NCBI RefSeq assembly: GCF_013369335.1
Contig: NZ_SZQJ01000006.1
Coordinates: 1 to 64,000, forward strand
DNA: 64,000 bases
From: Vibrio sp. JPW-9-11-11
Lineage (GTDB): Bacteria; Pseudomonadota; Gammaproteobacteria; Enterobacterales; Vibrionaceae
Direction of reading: 5' to 3'
This document shows, one piece after another, positions 46,070 to 58,453 of this stretch. The translations under genes were made by a program, and so were the position numbers. Every line of letters starts with the position of its first letter. The stretch's first letter is position 1. Below the pieces are notes generated by a model that saw only the letters and a list, made by a program, of their open reading frames with translations, made no database searches and was not told where the DNA came from.

Positions 46070-46990
46070 ATGGCTATTGATTCTTTAGTTACTATTGGCA
46101 TTTTTATATTTGCCATTATTGCAATGATCGTTGCTGCAGTAAAAACCGTCCCTCAGGGCAACAACTGGACCGTTGAACGCTTTGGACGCTACACGCACAC
46201 ACTCAAACCTGGCTTAAATATCATCATTCCCTTTATCGACAGAATTGGTCACAAAATCAATATGATGGAGCGCGTGTTAGATATCCCTGCGCAAGAAGTC
46301 ATTTCAAAAGACAACGCCAATGTCACGATAGACGCTGTCTGTTTTGTTCAAGTGATTGATGCAGCGCAAGCGGCATATGAGGTCAGTAATCTCGAACATG
46401 CGATTCGAAATCTGACTCTGACAAACATTCGTACCGTGCTTGGGTCAATGGAGCTCGACGAGATGCTCAGCCAAAGAGATATGATCAACACTAAACTGCT
46501 GTCCATTGTTGACGAAGCCACCAACCCTTGGGGCGTAAAAGTGACACGGATTGAGATCAAAGACGTTCAACCTCCCGCGGATCTGACCGCTGCAATGAAT
46601 GCACAAATGAAGGCGGAACGAAATAAACGAGCAGAAGTTCTCGAAGCCGAAGGGGTACGTCAAGCTGAAATATTACGTGCTGAAGGCCAAAAACAAGCTG
46701 AAATTCTTAAAGCTGAAGGTGACAAACAAGCCGCTATACTTCAAGCAGAAGCTCGTGAACGCGCGGCTGAAGCGGAAGCCCGTGCCACGACTATGGTATC
46801 TGAAGCAATAGCCAAGGGTGATATGCAAGCTGTGAACTACTTTATCGCACAAGGATACACAGATGCCTTGAAATCAATAGGCCAAGCCGAAAACGGTAAG
46901 ATCGTGATGCTGCCACTGGAAGCATCGGGGCTGATGGGCTCAGTTGCCGGTATTGCTGAAATGTTTCAACACTCGAAACAGAACAAATAG
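46070..46990 (+). CDS. qmcA: SPFH/stomatin-like membrane protein QmcA
   Basis: A 306-residue protein with one N-terminal membrane helix (residues about 5-25), an SPFH/band 7 domain to about residue 190 ([18 protein letters not shown]), then a long coiled coil of AEGxxQAEIL repeats. Family members form ring assemblies in the inner membrane and link to FtsH-type quality control. The nfeD gene follows after 8 bases. Confidence 0.93.
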   Translation: MAIDSLVTIGIFIFAIIAMIVAAVKTVPQGNNWTVERFGRYTHTLKPGLNIIIPFIDRIGHKINMMERVLDIPAQEVISKDNANVTIDAVCFVQVIDAAQAAYEVSNLEHAIRNLTLTNIRTVLGSMELDEMLSQRDMINTKLLSIVDEATNPWGVKVTRIEIKDVQPPADLTAAMNAQMKAERNKRAEVLEAEGVRQAEILRAEGQKQAEILKAEGDKQAAILQAEARERAAEAEARATTMVSEAIAKGDMQAVNYFIAQGYTDALKSIGQAENGKIVMLPLEASGLMGSVAGIAEMFQHSKQNK

Positions 46991-46998
46991 AGGCAGAT

Positions 46999-47451
46999 AT
47001 GATTGAGTTGTTACAGAGTGTCAACTATTGGCATTGGTTAGCATTGGGGTTACTCCTCCTCGCAGGGGAGCTACTAGGTACTGCGGGCTATCTGCTTTGG
47101 CTGGGTTTGTCCGCTATGTTGATTGGGATCCTAATGACGCTAATCCCCATCAGTTGGCAACTTCAGTGGGTAGCGTTCGGCGTGTTCTCACTCACCACCA
47201 CTTGGTTGTGGTGGCGCAGACAATACCAATCCGATACAGAATCAGATGCCCATCGACAACTCAATCAGAAAAGCAAACAGTTGATCGGGCAGCAGTTCAT
47301 ACTAGATGAAGACTTCCCCGCAGGAAAAGGGCGAGTTAAGGTAGGTGATACCACGTGGACCGCGCGGTCTGATCGTGGCATTGAGGCAGGCACTCTGATC
47401 GAAATCATCGAAGTTAACGGCATAGTGTTAACTATTAAGGCGGCGAGTTGA
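46999..47451 (+). CDS. NfeD-like membrane protein (YbbK-type partner of QmcA)
   Basis: A 150-residue protein with membrane helices in the first 70 residues (LALGLLLLAGELLGTAGYLLWLG is one) and a C-terminal OB-fold NfeD domain (GRVKVGDTTWTARSDRGIEAG). NfeD proteins are nearly always encoded beside a stomatin, as here, and are thought to work with it. Confidence 0.9.
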   Translation: MIELLQSVNYWHWLALGLLLLAGELLGTAGYLLWLGLSAMLIGILMTLIPISWQLQWVAFGVFSLTTTWLWWRRQYQSDTESDAHRQLNQKSKQLIGQQFILDEDFPAGKGRVKVGDTTWTARSDRGIEAGTLIEIIEVNGIVLTIKAAS

Positions 47452-47551
47452 CATACTAAATTGTTGCGACTTAGAACAATGAAATTAAGTTATTTCAGTC
47501 GTTAATACATATTCATTCGAGAATAAAAGTACGCACTTTGAAATGTGATTA

Positions 47552-47586
47552 ATATCAAGAAAGGAGCTGTTCCCCTTTCTTGATAT
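47552..47586. terminator. Perfect 13-bp hairpin between nfeD and DUF2057-like gene
   Basis: Arms ATATCAAGAAAGG and CCTTTCTTGATAT pair perfectly around a 9-base loop. Neither strand has a real T tract. It lies between convergent genes and could be a transcript-end stabiliser or an atypical terminator. Confidence 0.5.
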
Positions 47587-47597
47587 ACGTTTCAGCT

Positions 47598-48404
47598 CTA
47601 CTTACTAATCAACTCGATCGTGATTGCTTTCCTTTCTGCCTCACTGGCTTGATTAAACCAATAAGCAAACATTTTCTGAGCTTGCTCCGTGGTCTTAAAC
47701 TCAAGGTCAGTCGCACGTCTATTTTTCACAGCCCAATTGACAACTGCTTCTTGTTGTTGAAAATCCATCTGTTCATACCAATAAAGTGCCATTTCTTGAG
47801 GTTTTGATTTTGTCACCAAACTTGGTTTAGTTGCAGGCTCTTGAGAAACTGCTATCAATGCGGTAGGCGCAGTGGTCAAATTTCGATTACCACTGCTGGT
47901 AATCGCTTCGATATACCCAGCCGGGATCATGAAAGTAAAAATGGCATTTTTTGCGCCGACCAGGTCAAATTCAAGATCTTTAACATCCGAGTGTTTAAAT
48001 AGAGCGTCATCAACGGGAAACTGTATGTATTGTCGTGAAACACAAATATCACCGCAGGTTTCTGCAGGCGCAGCATAGGGTGAGATAGGGGCCGTGGTAT
48101 TATCTTCAAATACAACGGTATCGAACTGTTCGTAATTCTTAAAGTACTGAAGCTCTAAGGTAACAAATGAATCAGGGACAGGACTGGCGTCAAGTGGAGC
48201 AACATAGTTGAACTCGAGTGAAGATTGAACAAGTTGTCCTCCCTTAATATTCACTACTTTTGGAGTAAGCGTTTTTCCAACAACCAATTGGTAGTTTTGC
48301 TTGCTCTCTACGCGGTTAACAGAGTCAGAAAAGTTGCTGTCCTCGTCCAATGCAGAGCACCCGATAAGTGAAACCGGAAGCGCCATTAATATTATTTTTT
48401 TCAT
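47598..48404 (-). CDS. DUF2057-like lipoprotein downstream of porin 2
   Basis: A 268-residue lipoprotein: signal peptide with lipobox SLIGC (cysteine at residue 16), a beta-rich middle with two cysteines (ETCGDICVS), and a C-terminal pair of similar helical segments (YWYEQMDFQQQEAVVNWAVK and YWFNQASEAERKAITIEL). The first resembles the end of the DUF2057 protein at 24009. The ATG at 48404 follows AAGGTGG; a GTG three codons upstream is less likely. Function unknown. It follows a porin gene by 129 bases. Confidence 0.65.
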   Translation of the reverse strand: MKKIILMALPVSLIGCSALDEDSNFSDSVNRVESKQNYQLVVGKTLTPKVVNIKGGQLVQSSLEFNYVAPLDASPVPDSFVTLELQYFKNYEQFDTVVFEDNTTAPISPYAAPAETCGDICVSRQYIQFPVDDALFKHSDVKDLEFDLVGAKNAIFTFMIPAGYIEAITSSGNRNLTTAPTALIAVSQEPATKPSLVTKSKPQEMALYWYEQMDFQQQEAVVNWAVKNRRATDLEFKTTEQAQKMFAYWFNQASEAERKAITIELISK

Positions 48405-48479
48405 ATAAACCACCTTGGTATTCAGACCATCACACTTTTATAAGTCACTCTACATTAAAGAAAAATCTATTAAAACAAT

Positions 48480-48506
48480 TAAAACGCCGGCCATATAGAC
48501 CGGCGT
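48480..48506 (-). terminator. Terminator between porin 2 and the DUF2057-like gene
   Basis: A 7-bp GC-rich stem (ACGCCGG/CCGGCGT) with a 9-base loop, followed by TTTTAATT on the minus strand. It is positioned like the hairpin between the first porin and its DUF2057 neighbour. Confidence 0.7.
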
Positions 48507-48533
48507 AACAACTATGGTTTAACTAAACGAATC

Positions 48534-49655
48534 TTAGAAACCGTATTCTAGACCTACACGTACGAATGGTGTTGAGTCACCGTCGTCTTTAGTGTAAGTA
48601 CCTGCACGGAAGTATGGTACAAAACCATTCTTCACGTACATGATCTGTCCAGAAACCACGTAATCGCTTGTATCAGCTTTCTTAGAGCCATCAACTTCCA
48701 TATCACCATTAGCAGCATAGCCTACCTTGAAGCCCCATGGACCATTCCAGTATTGACCGATTAAAGAGACAGAACTTTGCTCAGATTTTGCACCACCTTT
48801 TAAGTCACTTTCACCCGCTTTGTATGCCGCAGCTAAACCAAAACCACCTGGTAACGATGCTTCAAAACCAATCAAGTAACCTAATGTGTCAACCATCTCT
48901 GCCGCAGCTGCGTTAGTAGACTTGTAGCTAGCACCTTCAGCTATATCCACTTTATTTACATCTTTACAGCCATCAGCATCAGAACAGATTTCCCATGCTG
49001 CATCGACTGCCTCTTTCTTCTGACGGTTTTGCTCAGTTTCGACTGCCGCGTGGAAAGTGAACATATCACCCGCTTTCAGAGACGCTTTGGCGCCATAGAA
49101 AAAGTTATTGTCAACACCTGTGTCGCCCACACCTGTAGAAAGGCTATAGTTAAAGTTACCAAGCTGAGCAGAATCGTAACGTAATTGGTTACCATGACGG
49201 TCACGATGGTAAGCAACATCCGCCGCCCATGCAGAATCCCAAACACGACCTAAACCAGGGTTCGAGTATGGCCAATCGACCAATTCGTACATAGGCGTTA
49301 GCATACGACCTGCGCGAAGTGTACCCCAGTCGCCACGTAAGCCTAAGAAAGTGTCACGGTTACCTAATGTCGCGCCAGTGCCGTCAGTACCAACCCAACC
49401 AGACTCGATTTGCATAAAGATGTTTACGTCGTCTGAAAAATCTTTGCCTGCACGGAAGCCAATACGCGACTCATTTTCCCAGTGGTAGCCCTTTTTATCT
49501 TTCTCAGTGTAAGCACTGATCGCCGCAACACCGTACGCCTCTACATTGAAATCAGAGATAATACCGACTTGAGATGACTCTGTATTTGCTAAAGCACCTG
49601 TTGAAGCCAAGGCCACTGCAGCGCCTAAAAGAGTGCGTTTAAACATTTTGTCCAT
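48534..49655 (-). CDS. General porin, copy 2 (position of the putative chitoporin gene of V. cholerae)
   Basis: A 373-residue outer-membrane porin: a signal peptide ending GALA before NTESSQVG, GNRDTFLGLRGDWG, GRMLTPMYELVDWPYS, and a final phenylalanine (LEYGF). It is a paralogue of the porin at 24723. As I recall, the V. cholerae porin next to ligA was proposed to be a chitoporin induced by chitin oligosaccharides; position is the only support for that role here. AGGAG stands 6 bases before the ATG. Confidence 0.88.
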   Translation of the reverse strand: MDKMFKRTLLGAAVALASTGALANTESSQVGIISDFNVEAYGVAAISAYTEKDKKGYHWENESRIGFRAGKDFSDDVNIFMQIESGWVGTDGTGATLGNRDTFLGLRGDWGTLRAGRMLTPMYELVDWPYSNPGLGRVWDSAWAADVAYHRDRHGNQLRYDSAQLGNFNYSLSTGVGDTGVDNNFFYGAKASLKAGDMFTFHAAVETEQNRQKKEAVDAAWEICSDADGCKDVNKVDIAEGASYKSTNAAAAEMVDTLGYLIGFEASLPGGFGLAAAYKAGESDLKGGAKSEQSSVSLIGQYWNGPWGFKVGYAANGDMEVDGSKKADTSDYVVSGQIMYVKNGFVPYFRAGTYTKDDGDSTPFVRVGLEYGF

Positions 49656-50102
49656 GGAAAACTCCTAAAAATGGATATAGCTATTTTTGTTTTTTCTCGC
49701 CTTAAGTTGGCCGCCGAAGGGAGAAAATATTTCCTATATGAGAAATCGCCAATTAATCGTTAACTGTTGATTTCCTATTTCCTGCATACACACTGTGTAT
49801 CCACGTCTTCAAGACTAACTTCGCATCAAAAAACATCAATTAGAACTTAATTTCCGAGTAAAAAAATATGAGCCGCCACAAATTTTTATCAAGTTAGTGA
49901 TCAAGATCTTATTTAGCAAAGGAACTTACAAAGACAAGATAATTAACATTAAAAAACAACAGGTTACTAAAAACAAAAAGAACAATTAATTGAAGTGTGT
50001 CGCATTGCTTACAACGATATCCTAACGCTGAAGAGATAGGAGATCGTTATCACGGAAATAAATAAACGACATTTCGAAGAGATGAGACAAGATTATTTGA
50101 CA
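49656..50102. other. Gap upstream of porin 2
   Basis: About 450 bases of AT-rich sequence that must hold the porin promoter. I see no open frame, hairpin or recognisable operator. A long leader would fit a heavily regulated porin, but nothing in it can be named. Confidence 0.4.
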
Positions 50103-50143
50103 GAAAAAATAAAACCTCAAAATAGACATTTTGAGGTTTTATT
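50103..50143 (-). terminator. Terminator of ligA
   Basis: A perfect 16-bp stem (AATAAAACCTCAAAAT pairing its complement) with a 4-base loop and six Ts on the minus strand, 26 bases past the ligA stop. Confidence 0.9.
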
Positions 50144-50169
50144 GGAGGCGTCTATTAAGAAGGCTACGT

Positions 50170-52203
<2,034 letters not shown>

Positions 52204-52285
52204 CTAGACGAAAGCTACGCTTAGGTTGTCTCTTTCAAATTTGGCAAGTATGGCGACCGTTCGAGTTGGGCGCAATACGGATGCC

Positions 52286-52313
52286 AATAAAAAAGGCCCC
52301 GCTAGGAGCCTTT
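52286..52313 (-). terminator. Terminator between zipA and ligA
   Basis: A 9-bp stem with one mismatch, outer arms AAAGGC/GCCTTT, with six Ts on the minus strand. Some read-through into ligA is possible. Confidence 0.7.
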
Positions 52314-52327
52314 GAGATTGATAAAAA

Positions 52328-53206
52328 CTAGGCTTGCTGCGCTATTTTAAACTGCTTAACCTGCTCTTTATAAGCATCAATTCGATTCGGTGTGATAAGG
52401 TTGCGTGCATCATCAAGGACATTAGCACCTAAATCATCGGCTATCTGCTGAGCCGTTTTCAACATCAGCTTAAAGTTGTGTTCGGGATCACCAAAACACG
52501 GCATCGTCATAAAGAACGAGATGCCTTTCGTAGTGAACTCGGCAGGATCGTCGTGCTTAAGCGTTCCAGGATTCATCATGTTAGCCACACTAAACAACAC
52601 TTTGCCCGTACCTGAAAGATCGGCATGACGATGGAAGATATCCATCTCGCCATAAATCAATCCATTTTGCTGCATACTTTCGAACAGCTTAGTACCGACA
52701 AAAGGCTCATTCCCAGAGCAGTGTACATTAATGACGATCACTTCTAGTGGGCTTTCTTCTGACTCAGGCTGTGGTTGAGCGTGTGCTACCGCGGGTTCTG
52801 GATCCGCAACATCAGTAGGCTCATCAATCACTTGTGGTTCCACATCGACATCGTTAAAAGAACGAGAAGAGAGTGACGGGACTTCCACTTCATCCTCATC
52901 CACTACCGATGGCTCGGGTTCTGCCGTCGATGGGTAGCTGTCGATCAGAGGATCAGCGACAATCTCATCAGGAGCGACAAAACCTGGCTCTTTACGCTCT
53001 TTCTTAATGATTTCAAAATCATCCTCTGGCTTAAATCCCCTCTCTGGTGTGACATCCGCCTCTTCAGCGTCAGTATCGAGCTTACCAATGGGTTTGTTGC
53101 CAAACTTTGCTTTGCCTTCTTTTTTACTCGTCCATAAACCGTGGAACAGCAAAGCGGCAATCGCTATCGCTCCAACTATTATGAGTACAAATCGCAGTTC
53201 CTGCAT
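52328..53206 (-). CDS. zipA: Cell division protein ZipA
   Basis: A 292-residue protein that anchors FtsZ to the membrane. It has an N-terminal membrane helix ([20 protein letters not shown]), a long acidic proline/glutamate linker (to about residue 155), and the C-terminal FtsZ-binding domain ([20 protein letters not shown] onward). Next to ligA and divergent from cysZ, as in other Gammaproteobacteria. Confidence 0.94.
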   Translation of the reverse strand: MQELRFVLIIVGAIAIAALLFHGLWTSKKEGKAKFGNKPIGKLDTDAEEADVTPERGFKPEDDFEIIKKERKEPGFVAPDEIVADPLIDSYPSTAEPEPSVVDEDEVEVPSLSSRSFNDVDVEPQVIDEPTDVADPEPAVAHAQPQPESEESPLEVIVINVHCSGNEPFVGTKLFESMQQNGLIYGEMDIFHRHADLSGTGKVLFSVANMMNPGTLKHDDPAEFTTKGISFFMTMPCFGDPEHNFKLMLKTAQQIADDLGANVLDDARNLITPNRIDAYKEQVKQFKIAQQA

Positions 53207-53410
53207 TTTTCGCTCTCATTGTGTTCGTTACAGCACGCTTGTTAGCAGGCCGCAAAAATACGTTTAAACCTTAACTGTCAGTTACTCTACCAAAACTCTC
53301 CCCTGTTTTAGAACAACTTAATGTGAGAAGTTCCCCCAATGTTGTGATTTTGAACACGCTTTTTTCTTGTTAAGATACAAAGCGTTCGTTTTTACAGCAA
53401 TTGGCTTAAT

Positions 53411-54148
53411 ATGAAGACACAAATACAACAACGTTCCGGGTTTGGTTATTTCTTCCACGGTATCGAACTAGCGCTAACACCAGGAATACGCCGCTTCGTC
53501 ATTTTCCCGCTTCTCGCAAACGTCCTGTTAGTAGGCGGGGCTTTGTTCTACCTCTTTTCGAATCTAGATAACTGGATCACGCATTTAATGAACCAGTTAC
53601 CCAGCTTCCTCTCTTGGTTGAGTTATTTGCTTTGGCCTTTACTCGTTTTAACCATTCTTGCCACTTTTTCGTACTTTTTTAGTACTTTGGCGAATTTCAT
53701 TGCCGCGCCTTTTAACGGCTTACTGGCCGAAAAAGTGGAAGCTCATCTTACAGGACAAAAGGTTAACGATGATGGCCCGCTTGCGATCCTAAAAGACACG
53801 CCACGGATTTTGGCGCGCGAATGGCGTAAACTCATCTATGTCTTGCCCAAGACCATTGGCTTGTTTTTACTATTACTTATCCCGGCAGTTGGTCAAACGG
53901 TCGGGCCTTTCCTATGGTTCATTTTTACTGCTTGGATTCTCGCCATTCAATACTGTGACTATCCATTTGATAATCACAAGGTGTCATTCAACGACATGCG
54001 TAACAATTTGAAACAAAAACAATCTAAGGCATATAGCTTTGGCGCTCTAGTGTCTATTTTCACCACGATCCCTATTGTTAACTTGATTGTGATGCCTGTC
54101 GCTGTGTGTGGGGCAGCATCGATGTGGGTGTCGGAGTTCAAGAAATAA
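53411..54148 (+). CDS. cysZ: Sulfate transporter CysZ
   Basis: A 245-residue inner-membrane protein with four or more hydrophobic segments and the family block [20 protein letters not shown] at residues 9-28. It imports sulfate for cysteine synthesis. cysK lies 255 bases downstream on the same strand, the standard pairing. Confidence 0.93.
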   Translation: MKTQIQQRSGFGYFFHGIELALTPGIRRFVIFPLLANVLLVGGALFYLFSNLDNWITHLMNQLPSFLSWLSYLLWPLLVLTILATFSYFFSTLANFIAAPFNGLLAEKVEAHLTGQKVNDDGPLAILKDTPRILAREWRKLIYVLPKTIGLFLLLLIPAVGQTVGPFLWFIFTAWILAIQYCDYPFDNHKVSFNDMRNNLKQKQSKAYSFGALVSIFTTIPIVNLIVMPVAVCGAASMWVSEFKK

Positions 54149-54403
54149 CGCAGAGAAAGGGGCAAGGGTTGGCGTTACGCGTCAACCCATCTTGAACAAA
54201 TGCTGATAACGGAGATAAGAATAGACCTACTCCCCGAAAGCAGCAGTGCGCTCTTTCCCCTCCCCATTTCATATCATATAACTATTTAATCCTTTTCTCG
54301 TATTTGAAGCTGGCCTAATCTTCTACTCAACCACTATTTCTAACTCCGTTGTGTAAGCAAACTTTGAGCAGACACAAGTGAAACGAAGATGAAGGATCAC
54401 ACC

Positions 54404-55372
54404 ATGAGCAAAATTTACGAAGACAACTCCCAAACGATTGGTAATACCCCGCTAGTACGTCTTAATAAAGTCAGCAAGGGTAAAGTGCTGGCCAAAGTTG
54501 AAGCACGCAACCCAAGCTTCAGTGTTAAATGTCGTATCGGTGCCAATATGATTTGGGAAGCTGAAAAAGCAGGTACGCTAAAACCTGGTGTTGAACTTGT
54601 TGAGCCAACAAGTGGTAATACTGGTGTGGCACTTGCCTTTGTGGCTGCAGCTCGTGGTTACAAACTGACACTGACAATGCCAGAATCAATGAGCCTTGAG
54701 CGTCGCAAGCTGCTAAAAGCCCTTGGTGCTAACCTTGAGCTGACCGAAGCGGCAAAAGGTATGAAAGGCGCAATTGCTAAAGCAGAAGAAATTGTCGCAA
54801 GCAATCCTGACAAGTACCTACTTCTTCAACAGTTCAACAACCCAGCGAACCCGCAGATCCACGAAAAAACGACGGGCCCTGAAATCTGGGAAGCTACCGA
54901 TGGTGAAGTGGATGTGTTCGTTGCCGGTGTGGGCACCGGTGGTACTATCACAGGGACAAGCCGTTACTTTAAGGGTGAAAAAGGCAAGAATGTGGTGTCT
55001 GTAGCCGTTGAACCTGCAGAATCACCAGTGATTGCTCAAGCGCTCGCGGGCGACGAAATTCAACCTGCACCACACAAAATTCAAGGTATTGGTGCTGGTT
55101 TTATCCCTGGCAACCTCGATTTAGAGCTTATCGACCGTGTAGAGCCAGTCACTTCAGAAGAAGCGATTGCTATGGCTCGTCGCCTAATGGAAGAGGAAGG
55201 TATTCTCGCAGGCATTTCATCCGGTGCCGCTGTCGTTGCAGCCAATCGTATTGCAGAACTCCCTGAATTTGCTGGGAAAACTATCGTAACTGTTCTACCG
55301 AGTTCAGGCGAGCGTTACCTAAGCACAGCTCTTTTTGCTGGTATCTTTACCGAGAAAGAGAACCAACAGTAA
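54404..55372 (+). CDS. cysK: Cysteine synthase A (O-acetylserine sulfhydrylase) CysK
   Basis: A 322-residue PLP enzyme that makes cysteine from O-acetylserine and sulfide. The PLP lysine is Lys42 ([11 protein letters not shown]), the asparagine loop is [11 protein letters not shown], and the phosphate loop is [10 protein letters not shown]. The ATG at 54404 has AAGGAT upstream; an in-frame ATG five codons earlier gives a non-canonical start. Confidence 0.96.
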   Translation: MSKIYEDNSQTIGNTPLVRLNKVSKGKVLAKVEARNPSFSVKCRIGANMIWEAEKAGTLKPGVELVEPTSGNTGVALAFVAAARGYKLTLTMPESMSLERRKLLKALGANLELTEAAKGMKGAIAKAEEIVASNPDKYLLLQQFNNPANPQIHEKTTGPEIWEATDGEVDVFVAGVGTGGTITGTSRYFKGEKGKNVVSVAVEPAESPVIAQALAGDEIQPAPHKIQGIGAGFIPGNLDLELIDRVEPVTSEEAIAMARRLMEEEGILAGISSGAAVVAANRIAELPEFAGKTIVTVLPSSGERYLSTALFAGIFTEKENQQ

Positions 55373-55396
55373 ACTGTGTCAAATCAATTTTTCGTC

Positions 55397-55424
55397 TAAA
55401 AAAGCCCCGTTCAGGGGCTTTTTT
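55397..55424 (+). terminator. Terminator of cysK
   Basis: A 6-bp GC-rich stem, AGCCCC/GGGGCT, extended by A-T pairs, with a 5-base loop and six Ts. Confidence 0.88.
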
Positions 55425-55669
55425 GTTGATCCCTGCCCCACCTTTGGTAATATCGGGATTGTTTTATTTCTAGCTGTAAAATAAAAGCAGATAAGAATTA
55501 CTATCATTGGCGACAGTTAGCACAGACTGACACCGCGAATGAGAATTTTACAACCAGTTTCAGTTCTGACACGTAATACGCGTTGCGCGACTAGCAGAAA
55601 CGTTTTTTTATGGTTAAGCTAAAACTGGTTAAGAAACTATCAAAATATAAATCAATTGGGGTATATAAC

Positions 55670-55927
55670 ATGTACGAGAAGCAAGTAGAAATCACTGCAG
55701 AAAACGGTCTTCACACTCGTCCAGCTGCACAGTTCGTAAAAGAAGCGAAAGCATTCGATGCGGATATCACTGTGACTTCTAACGGCAAAAGCGCTAGCGC
55801 TAAGAGCCTTTTCAAGCTACAAACTCTTGGCCTAGTTAAAGGTACAGTAGTTTCTATCTCAGCTGAGGGCCCACAAGCTCAACAAGCTGTTGACCACCTA
55901 GTTGCTCTAATGGACCAACTACACTAA
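55670..55927 (+). CDS. ptsH: PTS phosphocarrier protein HPr
   Basis: An 85-residue phosphocarrier. His15 (ENGLHTRPA) takes phosphate from EI and passes it to sugar-specific EIIA proteins; Ser46 lies in SAKSLFKL. The ATG at 55670 has GGGG 9 bases upstream; the open frame extends 20 codons upstream but that part does not match HPr. First gene of ptsHI-crr. Confidence 0.97.
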   Translation: MYEKQVEITAENGLHTRPAAQFVKEAKAFDADITVTSNGKSASAKSLFKLQTLGLVKGTVVSISAEGPQAQQAVDHLVALMDQLH

Positions 55928-55945
55928 TCCGGTCTCCTGTTTATC

Positions 55946-55977
55946 AAAGCCATTTTGCCCAGCAAAATGGCTTTGTT
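55946..55977 (+). terminator. Intercistronic hairpin ptsH-ptsI
   Basis: A perfect 13-bp stem (AAAGCCATTTTGC/GCAAAATGGCTTT) with a 3-base loop and a broken T tract (TTTGTTG). Likely a partial terminator or stabiliser that makes ptsH more abundant than ptsI. Confidence 0.6.
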
Positions 55978-56064
55978 GGAAATAGGCCAAAATATAAGCT
56001 ACAACTATTCGTTAGCGCACTCATTATTCTCCCGTTTTAAAGTTGACCAATTTAAGGTAAGGCT

Positions 56065-57789
56065 ATGATTTCAGGCATCCTAGCATCTCCTGGTATTGCT
56101 ATCGGTAAAGCACTACTACTTCAAGAAGATGAAATTGTCCTAAACACCCACACCATTTCTGATGATCAAGTTGAAGCAGAAGTTCAACGCTTCTTCGACG
56201 CACGCAACAAATCTGCGGCGCAACTTGAAACCATCAAGCAAAAAGCACTTGAAACCTTCGGTGAAGAAAAAGAAGCGATCTTTGAAGGTCATATCATGCT
56301 TCTTGAAGACGAAGAGCTAGAGGAAGAAATCCTAGCACTGATCAAAAACGACAAGCTGCACGCAGATAACGCTATTTACACTGTTATCGAAGAGCAAGCA
56401 TCGGCTCTAGAGTCTCTCGACGACGAATACTTAAAAGAACGTGCAACGGATATCCGCGATATCGGTTCTCGCTTTGTTAAAAACGCACTCGGTATCAACA
56501 TCGTTTCTTTAAGCGATATCGATGAAGAAGTTATCCTAGTGGCTTACGACCTAACGCCATCTGAAACTGCACAGATCAACCTAGACTACGTTCTTGGTTT
56601 TGCTTGTGATATCGGCGGCCGTACTTCTCATACTTCTATCATGGCTCGTTCACTTGAACTTCCAGCTATCGTGGGTACTAACGACATCACCAAACAAGTT
56701 AAGAATGGCGACATGCTGATTCTTGATGCGATGAACAACAAAATCGTTATTAACCCATCTGAAGCTGAGCTAGAACAAGCGAAAGCAGTAAAAGCCGCAT
56801 TCCTTGCTGAAAAAGAAGAACTTGCGAAACTAAAAGATCTACACGCAGAAACCACTGACGGTCACCGCGTAGAAGTATGCGGTAACATAGGTACAGTAAA
56901 AGACTGTGACGGCATCATCCGTAACGGCGGTGAAGGCGTTGGTCTGTACCGTACTGAGTTCCTGTTTATGGACCGTGACGCTCTGCCTACTGAAGAAGAA
57001 CAGTACCAAGCGTACAAAGAAGTTGCAGAAGCAATGAACGGTGAGTCGGTAATCATCCGTACTATGGACATCGGTGGCGATAAAGATCTGCCTTACATGG
57101 ATCTTCCTCAAGAGATGAACCCATTCCTAGGCTGGCGTGCAGTACGTATCAGCTTAGACCGTCGTGAAATCCTTCGTGACCAGCTACGCGGCATCCTGCG
57201 TGCATCTGCACACGGTAAGCTTCGCATCATGTTCCCAATGATTATCTCTGTTGAAGAGATCCGTGAGCTGAAGAAAGCAATCGAAGAGTACAAAGCTGAG
57301 CTTCGCGCGGAAGGTCTAGCATTCGACGAAAACATCGAAATCGGTGTAATGGTTGAGACACCAGCAGCGGCTGCGATCGCGCACCACCTGGCGAAAGAAG
57401 TAGCTTTCTTCTCTATTGGTACTAACGACCTGACTCAGTACACACTCGCAGTAGACCGTGGTAACGAGATGATCTCTCACCTATACAACCCACTCTCTCC
57501 AGCAGTGCTTACAGTAATCAAGCAGGTTATCGATGCGTCTCACGCTGAAGGTAAATGGACCGGTATGTGTGGCGAGCTAGCGGGCGACGAACGTGCAACG
57601 CTACTTCTACTGGGTATGGGCCTAGATGAGTTCTCAATGAGCGGCATCTCTATCCCTAAAGTGAAGAAAGTGATCCGCAATTCGAACTTCGCTGAAGTGA
57701 AAGCGATGGCTGAAGAAGCACTTTCTCTTCCAACGGCGGCGGAAATCGAAGCGGTTGTAGAAAAATTCATCGCTGAGAAAACTCAATAA
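56065..57789 (+). CDS. ptsI: PTS enzyme I
   Basis: A 574-residue enzyme that starts the sugar phosphotransferase relay by taking phosphate from phosphoenolpyruvate. The active histidine is His189 in [11 protein letters not shown]. The PEP-binding barrel shows [15 protein letters not shown] and [10 protein letters not shown]. Length equals that of the E. coli enzyme to within a residue or two. Confidence 0.97.
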   Translation: MISGILASPGIAIGKALLLQEDEIVLNTHTISDDQVEAEVQRFFDARNKSAAQLETIKQKALETFGEEKEAIFEGHIMLLEDEELEEEILALIKNDKLHADNAIYTVIEEQASALESLDDEYLKERATDIRDIGSRFVKNALGINIVSLSDIDEEVILVAYDLTPSETAQINLDYVLGFACDIGGRTSHTSIMARSLELPAIVGTNDITKQVKNGDMLILDAMNNKIVINPSEAELEQAKAVKAAFLAEKEELAKLKDLHAETTDGHRVEVCGNIGTVKDCDGIIRNGGEGVGLYRTEFLFMDRDALPTEEEQYQAYKEVAEAMNGESVIIRTMDIGGDKDLPYMDLPQEMNPFLGWRAVRISLDRREILRDQLRGILRASAHGKLRIMFPMIISVEEIRELKKAIEEYKAELRAEGLAFDENIEIGVMVETPAAAAIAHHLAKEVAFFSIGTNDLTQYTLAVDRGNEMISHLYNPLSPAVLTVIKQVIDASHAEGKWTGMCGELAGDERATLLLLGMGLDEFSMSGISIPKVKKVIRNSNFAEVKAMAEEALSLPTAAEIEAVVEKFIAEKTQ

Positions 57790-57804
57790 TCGACGAATTC
57801 CAAT

Positions 57805-57835
57805 GAGATAGACGGTAAAAAAAGTCGTCTATCTC
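57805..57835 (+). repeat. Intercistronic hairpin ptsI-crr
   Basis: A perfect 10-bp stem (GAGATAGACG/CGTCTATCTC) with an 11-base loop and no T tract. It lies just upstream of a probable crr promoter and could protect the ptsI mRNA end. Confidence 0.5.
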
Positions 57836-57845
57836 GTAAGATTGG

Positions 57846-57856
57846 TATACTATAAT
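57846..57856 (+). promoter_or_regulatory. Probable internal promoter of crr
   Basis: Two overlapping -10 hexamers, TATACT (preceded by TTGG) and TATAAT, stand 40-50 bases before crr. I could not find a convincing -35. An internal crr promoter is known in E. coli. Confidence 0.4.
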
Positions 57857-57894
57857 TCGACAGAATTAAATAAAAACGTTAGGAGCATGACACA

Positions 57895-58404
57895 ATGGGT
57901 CTGTTTGACAAACTTAAGAAGCTAGTATCTGACGACAGCGCTGACGCGGGTGCAATCGAAATCATCGCACCTCTATCTGGTGAAATCGTAAACATTGAAG
58001 ATGTGCCAGATGTTGTTTTCGCTGAGAAAATCGTTGGTGATGGTATTGCTATCAAACCTGCTGGTAACAAAATGGTAGCTCCTGTAAACGGTACTATCGG
58101 TAAGATCTTCGAAACGAACCACGCGTTCTCAATCGAATCTGACGACGGTGTTGAGCTCTTCGTTCACTTCGGTATCGATACTGTTGAACTAAAAGGCGAA
58201 GGCTTCACGCGCATCGCTGAAGAAGGTCAAACAGTTAAAGCTGGCGACACTATCATCGAATTCGATCTCGCTCTTCTAGAAGAGAAAGCGAAATCGACTC
58301 TTACTCCAGTTGTCATCTCTAACATGGACGAAATCAAAGAGCTAAACAAGCTTTCTGGTTCTGTCACAGTTGGTGAAACTCCAGTACTACGTGTGACTAA
58401 GTAA
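57895..58404 (+). CDS. crr: PTS glucose-specific EIIA component (Crr)
   Basis: A 169-residue EIIA-Glc. It takes phosphate on His91 (FVHFGID), with His76 (TNHAF) alongside, and signals carbon state to adenylate cyclase and to permeases. The amphipathic N-terminus ([10 protein letters not shown]) binds membranes. AGGAG lies before the ATG. Last gene of the pts operon. Confidence 0.97.
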   Translation: MGLFDKLKKLVSDDSADAGAIEIIAPLSGEIVNIEDVPDVVFAEKIVGDGIAIKPAGNKMVAPVNGTIGKIFETNHAFSIESDDGVELFVHFGIDTVELKGEGFTRIAEEGQTVKAGDTIIEFDLALLEEKAKSTLTPVVISNMDEIKELNKLSGSVTVGETPVLRVTK

Positions 58405-58422
58405 AGCTACTTAGCTCAATTG

Positions 58423-58450
58423 AAAAACGCAGCCATTGGCTGCGTTTTTT
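58423..58450. terminator. Bidirectional terminator between crr and ubiF
   Basis: An 11-bp stem, AAAACGCAGCC/GGCTGCGTTTT, with a 3-base loop, with A and T runs at its ends. Confidence 0.88.
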
Positions 58451-58453
58451 GTT

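Noticed and set aside
55490..55505. Fur-like palindrome GATAAGAATTACTATC before ptsH
   Set aside because: Only the outer GATA/TATC and the AATT core are symmetric; match to the 19-base Fur box is about 11 positions and the context is a sugar transport operon.
56628..57770. Minus-strand frames inside ptsI
   Set aside because: They follow from codon usage of the highly expressed ptsI and have no start signals or recognisable protein.
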